This document shows, piece after piece, positions 1 to 8,846 of a DNA stretch of 64,000 bases. The notes under the pieces were generated by a model. That model was given only the letters and a program-made list of their open reading frames with translations, did not search any database and was not told the origin of the DNA. The position numbers were made by a program, and so were the translations under genes. Source of the stretch: Hellea sp042093735 (GTDB lineage Bacteria; Pseudomonadota; Alphaproteobacteria; Caulobacterales; Maricaulaceae); NCBI GenBank assembly GCA_042093735.1, contig JBELEM010000010.1, positions 1-64,000 of the forward strand, read 5' to 3'. Position 1 is the first letter of the stretch, and each line of letters starts with the position of its first letter.

Positions 1-17
1 CAAGATATATCAGAAAA

Positions 18-1001
18 TCAAGCTAAAAATATATTTTTAGGAATTGGCTTGTTCATATAAAATTGAGCTATGAAGGCATCTAATACTTCCTCTGATTTAT
101 CATCCAAAGTATGACGAGGAAAATATGATTTATTTCCCCAATTCTGTCCCGCTCTAAAGAAAAAAACTTGGACACAGCTTTGATTGCTGTCTTTGTGAAT
201 GGCGAATATATCAGCCTCAGAGAATGTTTTAGGGTTTATTCCATTATCGATTCCCGAAACTTGGCTTATTGCATGAATACGATCCCTATACTCAGCAGCC
301 TTTTCATAATTTTGGGCACATGAAGCTTCGGACATTTTCTTTTGTAGGTTTTTTTTCAATGCAACTGAGCGACCAGATAAAAAATCATCTGCATCTTTTA
401 TTAATTGTGAGTAATCTTTTAGGTCTATTTCACCGGTACAAGGCGCAGAACAGCGTTTAATTTGATACAATAAACAAGGACGGGTACGAGACTCAAATGT
501 TGCATCTGAACAATTTCTTAAACGAAATGCTCGCTGAATAGTATCTAATGTTCTATTAACGGCTGACACGCTTGCGAATGGTCCATAATAGTCACCGTTG
601 TTTTTTTTAGCGCCCCTATGTTTTTTTATTTGCGCAGCCGAGTGATCCTTTCGAACCAAAATATAGGGAAACGACTTATCATCACGTAATAAAATATTAT
701 ACCTTGGTTTTAATTTTTTAATTAAGCTGGCCTCTAGTAACAAGGCTTCCGTCTCTGACCCACAAATAACAAATTCCATGTCATAAGTGGCCCTGATCAT
801 TCTCTGTATACGAACTGGATGCCTATTATAATTGGTGTAAGCACTAACTCGGTTTTTTAGGTTTTTAGCTTTTCCAACATATAACAAATTTCCATGCTCA
901 TCGAACATTCGGTAAACACCTGGCTTCTTTTGCAATCGGGACACAAAGTTTTTGATTAGCTCAGTACCATTCAGTTCGGTATCAGTGACAGAGTCAGACA
1001 T
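18..1001 (-). CDS. uvrC: UvrC, N-terminal part ending at an in-frame TGA
   Basis: Subunit C of the UvrABC excision nuclease, which makes both incisions around bulky DNA lesions. The 327 residues hold the GIY-YIG nuclease domain (PGVY at 27-30, YVGKAKNL at 41-48), a cysteine-containing segment near 174-187 and the UVR domain that contacts UvrB near 215-245. Full UvrC proteins run to about 600 residues, so the second endonuclease domain and the helix-hairpin-helix domain are missing. The frame closes with TGA at 18-20. The five codons after it read F-S-D-I-S, which could continue the family sequence, but the window ends there. Either the gene is truncated, or there is a sequencing or assembly error, or the remainder lies in another frame to the left. 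The start ATG at 999-1001 fits the family. Identity is certain; integrity is not. Confidence 0.9.
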   Translation of the reverse strand: MSDSVTDTELNGTELIKNFVSRLQKKPGVYRMFDEHGNLLYVGKAKNLKNRVSAYTNYNRHPVRIQRMIRATYDMEFVICGSETEALLLEASLIKKLKPRYNILLRDDKSFPYILVRKDHSAAQIKKHRGAKKNNGDYYGPFASVSAVNRTLDTIQRAFRLRNCSDATFESRTRPCLLYQIKRCSAPCTGEIDLKDYSQLIKDADDFLSGRSVALKKNLQKKMSEASCAQNYEKAAEYRDRIHAISQVSGIDNGINPKTFSEADIFAIHKDSNQSCVQVFFFRAGQNWGNKSYFPRHTLDDKSEEVLDAFIAQFYMNKPIPKNIFLA

Positions 1002-1068
1002 ATCTAAAAAATTAGAGAATTTAGCATAAGAGATATAGGAAAGCCGATGTATATCATAGCCTGATTAA

Positions 1069-1458
1069 TTAAACCTTACTTTTCAATGAATTGATATTTT
1101 TTTCCCAATTTTTACCATCAAATTCGATAGTATTTTCTATTTTCAAAGTACCTTTTTTTAAACACCTGAAATTTATGCTATATTTATCAGGATGAGACCT
1201 CGGCTGGTAGAATGGCTTAACTCCACATTCAGTGCAAAACATATGCTCTGCTTTACCAGATCCAAACCTATAGCTTTTTATAAAATTTTCTCCTCTTAAT
1301 AAAGTAAAATTCTCATGAGGCACGAAGACATGTTGAAATCCTACTGCATTACATATTGAGCAATTACAAATAGTAAGAGATGTAATTGCAGGCGCTTTAA
1401 ACATAAATCGTATTTTCCCACAGTGGCACTCGCCTTTATGACTGATCATTTGCTTCAC
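1069..1458 (-). CDS. GFA-family zinc protein (CENP-V/GFA domain)
   Basis: Small 129-residue protein of the glutathione-dependent formaldehyde-activating enzyme (GFA/CENP-V) family. The zinc-binding cysteines are visible: CHCG at 11-14, CNCSIC at 31-36 and FCTECG at 74-79, followed by the typical KPFY. Most members have no proven activity and the family name over-states what is known, so a role in formaldehyde chemistry is only a possibility. The formaldehyde genes of this window lie about 40 kb away. It is a single gene between uvrC and thiE. ATG codons 1 and 4 are both possible starts. Confidence 0.8.
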   Translation of the reverse strand: MKQMISHKGECHCGKIRFMFKAPAITSLTICNCSICNAVGFQHVFVPHENFTLLRGENFIKSYRFGSGKAEHMFCTECGVKPFYQPRSHPDKYSINFRCLKKGTLKIENTIEFDGKNWEKNINSLKSKV

Positions 1459-1583
1459 CGATTATAAATCAGATATGTATTTTCTGTTTCAGATTGTAAA
1501 AAAAAACTTAACATACACCCATTACTCAAGTAATAATGACAATATGTATGATAGTGAGTCTACAATCAAGTATTACAAACATT

Positions 1584-2240
1584 ATGACAGTTAATGTTTG
1601 TCAATTATATCTCATTACCCCCCCTCAAATAACAGATGTTAATTTATTTTGTTTAAACTTAGAGACGGCGCTTTCAGCTGCACCTGTTAATTGCTTACAA
1701 ATAAGACTAAAAAAAGAAAATAATGAATGCGAAGATGACATTGTAATTTTAAGCTTATACAATAAAATTAAACCTATTTGTGATAGATATGGAACACTAA
1801 TAATAATAAATGATAATCCGTATGTTGCAAAAACAGCTAAAGCAGACGGTGTACATTTAGGACAGAAAGATGCCGACTACTTTCATGCAAGAGAGCTTTT
1901 GGGACAGGAAGCTATTATCGGCATAACATGTCACAACTCTAAAGAATTAGCTTTTAAGGCTGCTTCTTCAGGAGCAGATTATGTTGCCTTTGGAGCATTT
2001 TATAGTTCAAAAACAAAAGACATAAAACACAAAGCAAATATGGAGATATTAGAATGGTGGCACGAAGCAATGGAAGTTCCATGTTTAGCCATTGGCGGCA
2101 TAGATATTTCAAATGCAGAAAAAATCATAAAAGCTGGAGCAGACTTTATCGCATTATCAAATGCAGTATGGTCCAATACAGACAATATATCATCAGTTGT
2201 TTCGCAATTATCGCGGCTGTGTCATCAGCATATTCACTAG
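1584..2240 (+). CDS. thiE: Thiamine-phosphate synthase
   Basis: ThiE joins hydroxymethylpyrimidine diphosphate and thiazole phosphate to make thiamine phosphate in the cytoplasm. Family hallmarks are the first strand LYLITPP, the substrate/Mg segment INDNPYVA, GVHLGQ with its following Asp, and the phosphate-binding AIGGI near the end. The frame is open from 1536, but the 16 extra residues look unlike the family and LYLITPP normally lies close to the N terminus, so I place the start at the ATG at 1584. No clear Shine-Dalgarno decides it. No TPP riboswitch consensus is visible upstream. The 3' end overlaps the next gene by 73 bases in another frame. Confidence 0.85.
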   Translation: MTVNVCQLYLITPPQITDVNLFCLNLETALSAAPVNCLQIRLKKENNECEDDIVILSLYNKIKPICDRYGTLIIINDNPYVAKTAKADGVHLGQKDADYFHARELLGQEAIIGITCHNSKELAFKAASSGADYVAFGAFYSSKTKDIKHKANMEILEWWHEAMEVPCLAIGGIDISNAEKIIKAGADFIALSNAVWSNTDNISSVVSQLSRLCHQHIH

Positions 2241-3235
2241 ATATCAATTCAGAAATTAAGGCTGTTTCTCAAAATCAGACTGAAGCTGAAAAATACTATA
2301 AACTATCTTTAAAAGCATATAAGAATAAAGATAATATACAAGCAATAGAATTAGCGAAACTATCGTACGGATATGGCTCAGTAGAGTCAGCTGTGATATT
2401 GGGAGAAATATTTAGAAAATCAAATCCGTCCATTAGGAGCCTAAAAGAATCTAAGAAATGGTACTTATTGGCAGCTAATGCCAATAATTCAGAAGCGTTA
2501 ATGGCTTTAGGCGAGATGGCATTGCTGAAACAAGCAGGTCTTACAATAAATGATGCACTAATATATTTTACAAAAGCATCAGATATGGGCCATACCGATG
2601 CTATGGTAGCTCTGTCTGAAATTTACTTAAAGGGTATTGGAGTTAACATTGATGGGCAGCTATCGCTTAATTTTCTACATAAGGCTTCAAACGGATTTAA
2701 TAACGAAGCTACAAAATTATTAGGTGATAGATTTATTAATATTGATGCCAATAAAGCACTTAAATTTTATGAATTAGCAGCTAATGCTGGACATATAGAG
2801 GCTGCATATATCACAGGAATTATGTACGCAGAAGGTTTGAATATTTTACCCAATATAACTAAGGCTTCTAGTTATTTAAAGCAATCAGCTGATGCTAATT
2901 ACCCAGCTGCTCAAGCAGATTACGGATTATTAATTTACCAAAACAAAACAAAGTCAGCACCCGATAAAGGTTACTCCTATTGGTTTAAAAAGGCAGCTTA
3001 TGGAGGGGATAAGGAAGGTCAGTTTCTCTACGCATTCATATTAGCAAAAGGTGAAGGGGTTCAGCGCAATTTTCAGGACTCTTATTACTGGCTTATTAAA
3101 TCAGGAAAAAGTGGTAATAGTTCTTATGACCGGGATAGAGAAAAATTACAAAGCAGTCTCGAAAGCATTTTATCAAATGTAGAAAAACAAAAGATAAAAA
3201 CGCTTATTTCTCAGGAAGAGACCATTAAAAAATAA
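2168..3235 (+). CDS. Secreted Sel1-repeat (SLR) protein
   Basis: A protein of about 355 residues with a signal peptide (MVQYRQYIISCFAIIAAVSSAYS) followed by tandem Sel1-like repeats, a TPR-like alpha-solenoid. Repeats show the A...LG...Y..G spacing with phrases such as KWYLLAANA, KFYELAANAG and YWFKKAAYGG. Such proteins act as scaffolds in envelope or signalling complexes; the partner here is unknown. The frame is open from 2054, but the upstream residues lie antiphase inside thiE and have no signal character, so I place the start at the ATG at 2168. It ends one base before the convergent aldolase gene. Confidence 0.75.
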   Translation: MVQYRQYIISCFAIIAAVSSAYSLDINSEIKAVSQNQTEAEKYYKLSLKAYKNKDNIQAIELAKLSYGYGSVESAVILGEIFRKSNPSIRSLKESKKWYLLAANANNSEALMALGEMALLKQAGLTINDALIYFTKASDMGHTDAMVALSEIYLKGIGVNIDGQLSLNFLHKASNGFNNEATKLLGDRFINIDANKALKFYELAANAGHIEAAYITGIMYAEGLNILPNITKASSYLKQSADANYPAAQADYGLLIYQNKTKSAPDKGYSYWFKKAAYGGDKEGQFLYAFILAKGEGVQRNFQDSYYWLIKSGKSGNSSYDRDREKLQSSLESILSNVEKQKIKTLISQEETIKK

Positions 3236-3236
3236 A

Positions 3237-4082
3237 CTATTTATCGTACCCAGGGTTAAACTTAGACAGTTTTCGCATAAGCCCTGGCCACACTAGATTA
3301 TCACCCATTCCAGGAACAAAAGCGGCGGCCCCTTGGGCATAAACTTTGTTACCCATTTCTCGTGATTGCTCAATAAGCGCACTTTCGCAACCAACTGATT
3401 GCGCAAGTATCTGAGCTTTGCATGCATTTTCCAAAAAATACATTCTCAGAAAAGCGACGCCGCAAGTCGGTCCTAATGTTAATGTTCCATGGTTACGTAA
3501 CATTAATAAGTTTTTAGAACCAAGATTTTCTACAATTCTCTCTCTCTCATCAAGTTCGAGAGCTATTCCTTCATAATCATGATAAGCTAAATCATCAAAT
3601 ACTTGCATCGCCATTTGAGAATATCTTCTTAAGCCTTTTTTTTGGGCAGATACTGCCATCCCATATGGTGTATGTACATGTATTACACACCCAGCATCTT
3701 CCCGCGCTAAATGCACAGCGGAGTGTATTGTAAAACCCGCAGGATTAATAAAATAGCTCGTATCTTGACATATATCACCTTTATTATCGATTTTAACCAA
3801 TGATGATGCTGTCATCTCTTCAAACATTAAACCATAGGGGTTTATTAAGAAGCGGTGCTCACCATTCTCATTTGGTAAACGCGCGGAAATATGAGTAAAA
3901 ACTAAATCCGTCCAGCCGTATATAGCACATAATCTGTATGTTGCTGCCAGCTGAACTCTCACAGCCCACTCCTCTGCACTGACTAAACCTTTTAAACTTG
4001 GAATTTTAGTAGGGCATGGAATAGAAAATCCACTATCAACATTTAGGGCTGAAGAATTGTTAAGTTTCATGTATAAGCTCAT
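3237..4082 (-). CDS. Class II aldolase/adducin-family protein
   Basis: A 281-residue zinc-dependent class II aldolase/epimerase-fold protein. Metal ligands are recognisable: HVH at 135-137 (in IHVHTPYG) and His198 in LRNHG. FTHISAR near 62-68 is the usual early motif. Within this family it resembles the long adducin-head-like proteins of proteobacteria, whose substrates are mostly unknown, rather than fuculose or ribulose phosphate enzymes. There is no sugar kinase or isomerase next to it, so the substrate cannot be inferred. It is convergent with the Sel1 gene, leaving one base between the two stop codons. Confidence 0.8.
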   Translation of the reverse strand: MSLYMKLNNSSALNVDSGFSIPCPTKIPSLKGLVSAEEWAVRVQLAATYRLCAIYGWTDLVFTHISARLPNENGEHRFLINPYGLMFEEMTASSLVKIDNKGDICQDTSYFINPAGFTIHSAVHLAREDAGCVIHVHTPYGMAVSAQKKGLRRYSQMAMQVFDDLAYHDYEGIALELDERERIVENLGSKNLLMLRNHGTLTLGPTCGVAFLRMYFLENACKAQILAQSVGCESALIEQSREMGNKVYAQGAAAFVPGMGDNLVWPGLMRKLSKFNPGYDK

Positions 4083-4149
4083 TAAATTAATAACTTAGGT
4101 TTATAAAATCACAATAAAATCTAATTCTCAAGAATAAGTATCAAATATT

Positions 4150-4208
4150 ACAAACTTTTTAGTTTGTTATTTATTTTTTCTTGTTAAATTGATAGACCTA
4201 GTGAGGTC
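4150..4208. other. Two small inverted repeats in the aldolase/lptD divergent spacer
   Basis: The 191-base spacer holds a 7-base stem ACAAACT/AGTTTGT with a TTTT loop (4150-4167) and a 5-base stem GACCT/AGGTC with an AGTG loop (4195-4208). They lie between divergent genes, so a terminator role is unlikely. They may belong to the lptD leader or be operators. No clear promoter hexamers are visible. Confidence 0.3.
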
Positions 4209-4273
4209 ATTTGGCTATTGCATCCTAAAAAGAATGACTTGAATAGTCACTAAGATAAAATTGAGGTTGAAAT

Positions 4274-6664
4274 TTGCCCGTAACAAAAAACATTAAAGTA
4301 ATCAGACTACTAATGCTGTTTATACCAGTAATGTTTTGTAACATAGCGAATGCTCAAGTTAATACTTCTGCCAGTGAAGCATTGACCTTAACTGATGAAT
4401 TTATAAATAACCCCTTTCGAGATCCTGACATAATTTACCTAGAAGCAGACTCACTCATTAATGATGAAAATAATGGCGTATTAATAGCATCTGGTCAGGT
4501 TATAGGTAAATATCAAGAAAGAACTTTAAGAGCAGAAAAAGTAGTTTACACATTGGCTACAGGCGTGGTTATTGCGAGTGGAAACGTAGTTCTAATTGAT
4601 CCAAACGGTTCAACTCAATATGCCAGTAAGCTAGAGCTTTCTAATGAACTCGAAACTGGTACTGCCACCGACTTTACAGCTCGGCAGGTTGGAAACGGTT
4701 TAACATCTGCAGCTTTTGCGACACGAACAGAAAATGGGGAAATAGAGCTATATAATGCCTACTATACTGCTTGCAAGCTTTGTAAAGATAAGGGTAAGAC
4801 TAAAAAGCCCTCCTGGCGCATAAAAGCTCGAAAAGTCAGACAAGATAAGAAAACACGAACTTTCCGTTATAACAGTGCCTTATTAGAAATTGGAGGATTA
4901 CCACTATTTTGGACACCATATCTAGCTCACCCAGACCCTAGTGCGGAAAGGTCCAGTGGTTTCTTGACTCCATTTGTTGGTATAACTTCAAGCAAAGGAT
5001 TTAATATAAGAACACCCTATTATTGGGCCCTTAATGAATACACAGAAGCAACATTTACGCCTAATATATATCAAAATGTAAACCCAATGATGAATTATCA
5101 ATTTATTCGTAAATTTCATACTGGCGCGTTGAGTGTTGACGGCAGCCTTACCTACTCAAATTTTTTCGATCGTGATGGAAATGAATTTAACCCAGACGAC
5201 TTTCAAAACCCTTCTCAAGCTCCATTGGGAAAGAAATTACGCTCACATACTTTTATAAAAGGGTTGTTTTCTCCTAGCAAAACTTGGAGTTACGGTTTTG
5301 GAGTAGAATTATCTTCTGACGACGATTATTTAAACCGTTATAATCTAGAGGAACCGTCTGAAAGGTTCGGAATTTACAATCCTGTTGGTAGAAGGAATAT
5401 CTCACAAGCTTTTATTGTTGGTCAACAAGAGGATTTTCGGTTTTCTGTCTCAACAGTTGGTTATCAGGATTTAAGGTCTAATTTTAGAAAAAATTTGGGA
5501 ACAGGCTTAATAACCGTCAGTGAACCTGACGATCGGGAGTTACCTATTCTTGCGCCAAAAATTGAAATTGAAAAATATTGGACAGATCCAATTCTCAAAG
5601 GACGCATAAAGGGGTATGGTGATTTTACAGCACTTACTCGCGACATAGGCAATAACTACGTCAGGGGATCAGCAGGTATTGATTATAGTAAAAATACAGT
5701 TACTCCTGTAGGAATAGAACTAAAGACCTTTTTAAAAAATAGGTATGATTTTTATAAAATTAAACCTGAAGACAAAACAAACGTAAACTACGATAATATC
5801 GAATTTCAAAGAAATCTGGGGCAGATAGGATTTGATGCAAGATATCCCTTTATCAAACGCGGAAAAAAAATAAACATAATTGTAGAACCTCGCGTACAAC
5901 TTACGAATAGTTTTGGCAGCTCAAAGTTAGATATGTTTGAAGCATACCAACCTTCTTCAATTAACCCTACTGAAATAAATTATTTATCCACTCAACAAGA
6001 TGGGCAAGACATTGATTTGACTAGTAATTTATTGTGGCAAAGCAATAAATCAACAGGGTTTGATTTTTGGGAATCAGGACTTAGAGTAGATATTGGAGCT
6101 TCATTTATTGCTGATGCAGGAAACAGTAGTGCACAATTTTTTGTAGGTCGAAGCTACGCAGAAAATTCAGAGAATAATTTTTCATTAAGCTCTGGTTTAT
6201 CAAGCAAAAAATCGGACATAGTCAGCAATGTTGAATTAGATATTAACAAAAACCTATCAATTATCACAAGGCTTCGCTATGATGATAAAGAAAATAAATT
6301 ACGCCGTCTGGACTCTGCACTAAATTTTAGAAGCAAATATATAAAAACCAATTTACGCTATTATAGACTAAACTCAGCAATAAACTCAAACTTTAATAAC
6401 AGAGCACCCAATCAAGAAATAAAAGGAAATGTAACCATAAATTTCAGTAAAAACTGGAGTCTAGGTTATTCAGCAGGACGTGATATTGATTTAAAAAAAA
6501 TGCGAAATCAGAGGCTAAGCTTGAAATTTAAGGACGACTGCACCTTAGTCGAAGTTTTTTATGCAAAAAATAATCTTAATTCTGCAACCTTTAACAATGT
6601 CACAAGAAATACTTCAGGTCTTGGAATACGAATATCATTACTTACCCTCGGAAATATGAATTAG
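4274..6664 (+). CDS. lptD: LPS-assembly outer-membrane protein LptD
   Basis: LptD is the outer-membrane beta-barrel that, with the LptE lipoprotein, inserts lipopolysaccharide into the outer leaflet. The 796-residue product has a signal peptide (residues 1-28, ending ANA), an N-terminal OstA/LptA-like jellyroll at about 50-170 and a long C-terminal barrel rich in alternating aromatic and polar residues. A CKLCK pair could form a disulfide. The start is TTG: GAGG at 4263-4266 lies seven bases upstream and the signal peptide begins at once, so the rare start is well supported. In many alphaproteobacteria lptD sits between lptG and surA; here it stands alone, about 23 kb from them. Confidence 0.93.
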   Translation: MPVTKNIKVIRLLMLFIPVMFCNIANAQVNTSASEALTLTDEFINNPFRDPDIIYLEADSLINDENNGVLIASGQVIGKYQERTLRAEKVVYTLATGVVIASGNVVLIDPNGSTQYASKLELSNELETGTATDFTARQVGNGLTSAAFATRTENGEIELYNAYYTACKLCKDKGKTKKPSWRIKARKVRQDKKTRTFRYNSALLEIGGLPLFWTPYLAHPDPSAERSSGFLTPFVGITSSKGFNIRTPYYWALNEYTEATFTPNIYQNVNPMMNYQFIRKFHTGALSVDGSLTYSNFFDRDGNEFNPDDFQNPSQAPLGKKLRSHTFIKGLFSPSKTWSYGFGVELSSDDDYLNRYNLEEPSERFGIYNPVGRRNISQAFIVGQQEDFRFSVSTVGYQDLRSNFRKNLGTGLITVSEPDDRELPILAPKIEIEKYWTDPILKGRIKGYGDFTALTRDIGNNYVRGSAGIDYSKNTVTPVGIELKTFLKNRYDFYKIKPEDKTNVNYDNIEFQRNLGQIGFDARYPFIKRGKKINIIVEPRVQLTNSFGSSKLDMFEAYQPSSINPTEINYLSTQQDGQDIDLTSNLLWQSNKSTGFDFWESGLRVDIGASFIADAGNSSAQFFVGRSYAENSENNFSLSSGLSSKKSDIVSNVELDINKNLSIITRLRYDDKENKLRRLDSALNFRSKYIKTNLRYYRLNSAINSNFNNRAPNQEIKGNVTINFSKNWSLGYSAGRDIDLKKMRNQRLSLKFKDDCTLVEVFYAKNNLNSATFNNVTRNTSGLGIRISLLTLGNMN

Positions 6665-6674
6665 AAAAAACTCA

Positions 6675-7457
6675 TTAGCCAACAAAGGATTTTTCTATAA
6701 CAAATTCAGCTGGAATTGAGTTTGACCCCTCCCTGAGACCAAACTGTTTCATTAATTTAGCTGTATCATCAATCATATCTTTTGAACCACATATCATAGC
6801 TCTATCTTTATCAACATGCATCTCATGTAATCCTATTTTTTTAAACAAGGCCCTCGACTTTATTAAATCTGTAATACGGCCACTTACGGGGTGTTCTTCA
6901 CGAGTTAATGTAGTGAAGTGAAGCAGTTTACCATTTACCATATCTCCCACCAAAGGGTCATTTTTAATTTTTTCAATTAATTGCATGCCATAAGATAGTT
7001 CAGCTTGCTGCCTGCACGTATGAGTTAATATCACTCTTTCATATCGCTCATATGTATCTGGATCCCTTATGAGTGAAGCAAAAGGAGCTATGCCAGTTCC
7101 AGTAGAGAACATATATAAATTTTTGCCTGGCAGAAGAGCATCTAATACCAAAGTACCAACTGGCTTTCTGCTTAATAAAACAGTATCTCCTTTCTTAATT
7201 TTTTGTAAACGTGATGTAAGTGGCCCATCGGCAACTTTAATCGAATAAAACTCAAGCTCGTCAGCCCAAGATGGACTAGCCACCGAGTAAGCTCTCATTA
7301 TAGATTTTTTTTGACCCTCAATTTTAGGCAATCCAATCATAACAAACTCACCGGATCTAAATCTGAAGCTTGAAGGACGACTAATGGTAAATCTAAACAA
7401 TCTATCAGTATAATGTTCAACTGATAAAACTGTTTCTTCTGTGGGTAAATTAGACAT
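6675..7457 (-). CDS. fpr: Ferredoxin--NADP(+) reductase
   Basis: FAD-dependent reductase exchanging electrons between NADPH and ferredoxin or flavodoxin, often part of oxidative-stress and Fe-S cluster supply. The 260 residues match the bacterial subclass I enzyme. The FAD-binding RAYSVASP lies at about 55-62, the NADP-binding STGTGIAPF in the middle and ICGSKDM later, and the C terminus is the short FVEK-like tail FVIEKSFVG. It is convergent with lptD, with ten bases between the stops, and divergent from mutA. Confidence 0.92.
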   Translation of the reverse strand: MSNLPTEETVLSVEHYTDRLFRFTISRPSSFRFRSGEFVMIGLPKIEGQKKSIMRAYSVASPSWADELEFYSIKVADGPLTSRLQKIKKGDTVLLSRKPVGTLVLDALLPGKNLYMFSTGTGIAPFASLIRDPDTYERYERVILTHTCRQQAELSYGMQLIEKIKNDPLVGDMVNGKLLHFTTLTREEHPVSGRITDLIKSRALFKKIGLHEMHVDKDRAMICGSKDMIDDTAKLMKQFGLREGSNSIPAEFVIEKSFVG

Positions 7458-7604
7458 TCAAGTATCCATATTTATTTTCTAGTTATATATAAAAGAGATT
7501 AAACAAATCCTTTATCTTCAATATAAACTTAATACAAAATATAAATTACACCAACTATCCATTAGATAAGTTGAACTTTTAGTTGCAATCGTTAGATAGA
7601 ATAT

Positions 7605-8846
7605 ATGGATACTACATCAAAAGAAATTAACTCCGCACAGAAATTAAAATCCGAGTGGGATGCACTTGTTGTAAAAGGTCTAAATGGATGCACCATTGAC
7701 GACATAACAAGAAAAACAGAGGATAATATCATTAGGGGGCCACTATCAACTTCTGACGATATTGGTTCTAAAATTAAAATATTGCAAAGAGGAACAATAC
7801 CACACCTTGAAGGAAGATCATGGCATATAACTGCGGTTATATATGGCCCTGATGTTAATTACGCTAATGGACAAGCTTTAATAGATCTCGAAGGCGGTGC
7901 TAGCGCATTACGTTTACAATCAGGCGAAAAAACATTAAATATTAAAAGTAATAATGAACTTAGTCGCTTGTTAAACGGCATACATACAGAATATGTACCA
8001 ATTGTTTTAACGCCAAACAGCTCACTAGATAATATTGATTTATTTAAAAAATTTCAAAAATCATCTATTTATCTTGGTTTAGACCCTCTTACGCATAATT
8101 TAGAGGGCGCACTCCCCCACCTACCTGAAAACTGGAGGGGTATTACCATAAATTCAGCTAAAATTCACAATGATGGAGGAACTGAAGTTCAAGAATTAGC
8201 GCATTTTGCTTCATCTGTGGCTTATTGCTTTCGCACTTTTGGTAATGGTATAGCCAAACATCTTAGTGTAGAGCTTTGTACAAATCAGGATGCACACTTA
8301 AGTATAGCAAAACTCAGGGCAGCGCGAGCAATATATTCAAATATAACAAGAGAATTTGGCCTTAAAGACGCTTCTTTGACTATCCACTCAACCTCCTCTG
8401 AACGAATGATGCAAAAAATTGATGCATGGACAAATATGTTACGATTAATGAGCGCTGGTTTCGGCGCAGTAATTGGTGGTGCAGACTTTATCACAACACT
8501 TCCTTATACAGACCCAATAGGTCTACCTACTAAAATGGGGCATAGAGTTTCAAGAAATATGCAGATAATGATGATGGAGGAAAGTCATTTAGGCCTTGTT
8601 AAGGACCCTGCTCATGGAAGCTTTTTCCATGAACGTTTGACACAAGCGCTGACTGATAAGGCCTGGAGTGAATTCCAAAATATTGAAAGTGAAGGAGGGA
8701 TTGAAAATTTAAGCAGATTTCAACTAAGGGTTAAAAAATCATTGGAGAAGCGCCTATTACAAAATGAACCAATATTGGGGGTAACACTTCATGCAGATGA
8801 AACTATTCCTACTCCAGAAATAAGAGGTTTTTATTATGGTACCTGA
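7605..8846 (+). CDS. mutA: Methylmalonyl-CoA mutase small subunit, lacking the B12-like domain
   Basis: Non-catalytic partner of MutB in the heterodimeric mutase. The 413 residues cover the TIM-barrel homologous to MutB (KLRAARAIYSNI, GADFITTLPYTDP, GLVKDPAHGS). They stop where other small subunits, usually above 600 residues, continue into a vestigial cobalamin-binding domain. The stop is followed directly by mutB, whose ATG lies 11 bases inside this gene, so the shortness is not caused by the window edge. The loss is tolerable because only MutB binds B12. No strong Shine-Dalgarno precedes the ATG. Confidence 0.87.
   Translation: MDTTSKEINSAQKLKSEWDALVVKGLNGCTIDDITRKTEDNIIRGPLSTSDDIGSKIKILQRGTIPHLEGRSWHITAVIYGPDVNYANGQALIDLEGGASALRLQSGEKTLNIKSNNELSRLLNGIHTEYVPIVLTPNSSLDNIDLFKKFQKSSIYLGLDPLTHNLEGALPHLPENWRGITINSAKIHNDGGTEVQELAHFASSVAYCFRTFGNGIAKHLSVELCTNQDAHLSIAKLRAARAIYSNITREFGLKDASLTIHSTSSERMMQKIDAWTNMLRLMSAGFGAVIGGADFITTLPYTDPIGLPTKMGHRVSRNMQIMMMEESHLGLVKDPAHGSFFHERLTQALTDKAWSEFQNIESEGGIENLSRFQLRVKKSLEKRLLQNEPILGVTLHADETIPTPEIRGFYYGT

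Noticed and set aside
18..20. TGA read as tryptophan (alternative code) to rescue uvrC
   Set aside because: TGA ends several intact genes here (mutA, surA, cysD), so general recoding does not apply; only local error or mutation remains.
1417..1426. Further TCCCAC/GTGGGA-like words (for example in the GFA gene, lptF, fabF and purL)
   Set aside because: They are single half-sites inside coding sequence, without dyad symmetry, as expected by chance.
1459..1583. TPP riboswitch upstream of thiE
   Set aside because: Neither the CTGAGA nor the ACCTGA-type core elements are present in the short AT-rich spacer.
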